Part shown: positions 4,958-5,904 of the stretch, piece by piece
Layout of the letters: the number at the start of each line of letters is the position of its first letter
Numbering within the stretch: the stretch's first letter is position 1
Source of the DNA: JADZGC01 sp964613485
GTDB taxonomy: Bacteria; Patescibacteriota; Saccharimonadia; CAILAD01; GCA-016700035
Assembly (NCBI GenBank): GCA_964613485.1
Contig: CAZTHB010000038.1
Location: 1-5,904 of the forward strand
Reading direction: 5' to 3'
Length of the DNA stretch: 5,904 nucleotides
Translations under genes and position numbers: made by a program
Notes under the pieces: generated by a model
What the model was told of the DNA's origin: nothing
What the model saw: only the letters and a program-made list of their open reading frames with translations
Database searches by the model: none

Positions 4958-5209
4958 ATGACAAAATCCAAGACCACAGAAGAATTTAAGGTGAACGGCG
5001 AAGAACTCCTAAAGAAAGTTAAGGAGCTTATTGCTGAAGGTAATATTCGTAAAATTACGATCCGCAACAAAGAGGGCAAGAGCATTATTGAATTACCCCT
5101 CACGATAGGTGTAGTTGGTGCCGTACTGGCCCCACCACTCGCTGCGGTAGGTGCAATTGCTGCGCTCGTAACTGAGTGTACGATCGTGGTCGAACGCGAA
5201 GAGAAATAA
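4958..5209 (+). CDS. DUF4342 domain protein
   Basis: This is an 83-residue protein that is almost entirely DUF4342 (PF14242). Residues 8-29 (EEFKVNGEELLKKVKELI) form an amphipathic helix, IRKITIRNKEGKSIIELPLT forms beta strands, and residues 47-71 are a conserved Gly/Ala/Pro-rich hydrophobic stretch (GVVGAVLAPPLAAVGAIAAL), followed by TECTIVVEREE. The hydrophobic part may be buried or membrane-associated; its composition does not settle this. Some relatives in other phyla carry an extra UBA-like N-terminal domain, absent here. No function is known for the family. There is no Shine-Dalgarno site; the TATAAT placement argues for a leaderless message. Little space (47 bases) separates its TAA from the stop of the convergent DUF1996-like gene, and no clear terminator is visible there. 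Confidence 0.88.
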   Translation: MTKSKTTEEFKVNGEELLKKVKELIAEGNIRKITIRNKEGKSIIELPLTIGVVGAVLAPPLAAVGAIAALVTECTIVVEREEK

Positions 5210-5256
5210 TCTTCTTCTTAAAATTTTCTAACTAAGTCCGGCCGCGTGGTCATAGA

Positions 5257-5829
5257 TTAGTGCGGTGTGCAATAAGCAATGTCGGCGCCTTTTGGTACGG
5301 CACCACCGACAGTAAATAGTTTCGGTTTACCACAGATCTCTGAGTGAAGCTGCTGTCCATTGAATCGAAACACATCGTTGTACCGCAGCGTATGCCACCC
5401 ATTATCTGGTGCTGCTGGATTTGGATTAAGAGGTGCCTTAGTGGGTTTGATGAGGGCTTTAGTTGCGCTTGAAATCGGAACTGGGAAGACCCCTTCTGCG
5501 CAATCTGCGCCGTTAATTTGACTACATTCCTTGACCCACTTGTCGAGTATTACGCGATTCCATGCGCCAAACCAATCGCCGTGTGAAGTAGCTCCATTTT
5601 TAGCGGTTTTGGTTGTCTTTGTAGTCTGGTCTTCATTGTAGTACTCGTAAGTTGTGGTTTTGATTTGGCCATTCATGTGGTCGATATCAGATGATAAGTA
5701 CCACTTCGATGTGTCTTCGCCGGGATAGATAGGATAACTAATCTTGTATTTGATCTGGGGTACTTTATATGGATGAGTGCTTGGGCATACTGCCATACGG
5801 TACGTACACCGTCTCGATCCGTACTGCAA
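5257..5829 (-). CDS. C-terminal part of a DUF1996-type secreted protein, 5' end missing or rearranged
   Basis: The 190-codon reading frame ends in CYCTPH-like fashion (AYCTPH then TAA). Residues 15-48 (CPSTHPYKVPQIKYKISYP, then WYLSSD) and 82-102 (SHGDWFGAWNRVILDKWVKE, then C102) plus a following DC (C110) match the C-terminal half of DUF1996 (PF09362), found in secreted fungal and bacterial proteins of unknown function. The usual N-terminal half of that domain is absent. Upstream, the frame meets a TAG at 5836-5838 and only a TTG at 5829 could start it, without a ribosome site, so this is not a natural beginning. Residues 55-79 are an unusual Thr/Lys/Tyr-rich insertion. Cysteines at 15, 102, 110, 166 and 187 suit an exported protein. 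Probably only about 5257-5800 is genuine coding sequence; beyond this the opposite strand looks coding. The gene is either truncated by an inversion or joined to the wrong sequence. Confidence 0.65.
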   Translation of the reverse strand: MQYGSRRCTYRMAVCPSTHPYKVPQIKYKISYPIYPGEDTSKWYLSSDIDHMNGQIKTTTYEYYNEDQTTKTTKTAKNGATSHGDWFGAWNRVILDKWVKECSQINGADCAEGVFPVPISSATKALIKPTKAPLNPNPAAPDNGWHTLRYNDVFRFNGQQLHSEICGKPKLFTVGGAVPKGADIAYCTPH

Positions 5830-5904
5830 AACATCCTACCGCCGGTACGAGCAATGTAAATATCGATGTCATAGAAGTGAGCGGACAGGCTCCGCCGCCA
5901 ACAG
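5769..5904 (+). CDS. Partial secreted protein: end of a beta-rich domain followed by a Pro/Thr linker
   Basis: The plus-strand frame is open from a TGA at 5751-5753 to the right edge. From 5796 it reads YGTYTVSIRTAKHPTAG, then NVNIDVIEVSG, then QAPPPT. Alternating hydrophobic and polar residues followed by a proline/threonine-rich linker are typical of the last strands of an extracellular beta-sandwich module (carbohydrate-binding or Ig-like) joined to another domain. None of the minus-strand frames here reads as convincingly. The ATG at 5769 is only the first in-frame one. The codons before about 5796 are antisense to the DUF1996-like gene and probably not real, so the true start lies elsewhere. 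The exact domain family is not recognised. Confidence 0.5.
   Translation, partial: MDECLGILPYGTYTVSIRTAKHPTAGTSNVNIDVIEVSGQAPPPT
5797..5812. repeat. Short palindrome at the strand-switch point
   Basis: ACGGT (5797-5801) and ACCGT (5808-5812) are complementary and surround the self-complementary GTACGTAC (5800-5807). The minus-strand DUF1996-like coding sequence and the plus-strand beta-domain coding sequence meet here, so the palindrome may have guided an inversion, a template switch or a misassembly. Confidence 0.6.

Noticed and set aside
1..5904. CRISPR array, tRNA/rRNA genes, insertion sequence or phage genes
   Set aside because: No regularly spaced repeats, no T-arm-like tRNA motif, no transposase or integrase motifs and no terminal inverted repeats were seen on either strand.

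Overview
This 5.9-kb window looks like a metagenomic fragment from a small-genome bacterium. My best inference is a Patescibacteria/CPR lineage such as Saccharibacteria, but no marker gene proves it. The evidence is a DUF4342 protein, an OmdA/YdeI-type mini-protein, a DUF1996-type secreted protein, short genes with private promoters, and a mixture of Shine-Dalgarno-led and apparently leaderless genes. TGA ends the DUF305 gene, and TAG and TAA are also used as stops, so the code is the standard bacterial one, not the UGA=Gly code of Gracilibacteria/SR1.

Layout, left to right. Positions 1-236 (minus) hold a small zinc-ribbon protein cut by the left edge, with an apparent one-base frameshift near position 54. 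A compact divergent promoter region (about 242-354) separates it from a membrane-anchored DUF305 protein with a Met/His-rich stretch (359-766, plus). A YdeI/OmpD-associated (OmdA) domain protein follows on the minus strand (784-1095). The roughly 370-base stretch 1096-1472 has no convincing protein gene. On the minus strand it holds a near-consensus promoter (1426-1454), several inverted repeats and a strong intrinsic terminator (1141-1209). Together these outline an undescribed RNA of about 280 nt, or an attenuated leader of the OmdA gene; it is the most interesting item in the window. Next come an HAD-superfamily 5'-nucleotidase-like gene (1473-2072, plus, apparently leaderless), a terminator (2086-2107, acting on the minus strand), a membrane fatty-acid desaturase (2150-3028, minus), a secreted subtilisin-family protease (3161-4927, plus) and a leaderless DUF4342 gene (4958-5209, plus).

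The right end contradicts itself. The minus strand carries the C-terminal half of a DUF1996-type protein (5257 to about 5800). From about 5796 to the edge the plus strand carries a convincing secreted beta-rich domain ending in a proline/threonine linker. The two meet in a short palindrome (5797-5812), which suggests an inversion or a fold-back assembly chimera.

The genes do not form one pathway. Common themes are the cell envelope (desaturase, exported protease, DUF305 protein, DUF1996 protein) and individually promoted single genes. No mobile element, CRISPR array, tRNA or rRNA is visible.
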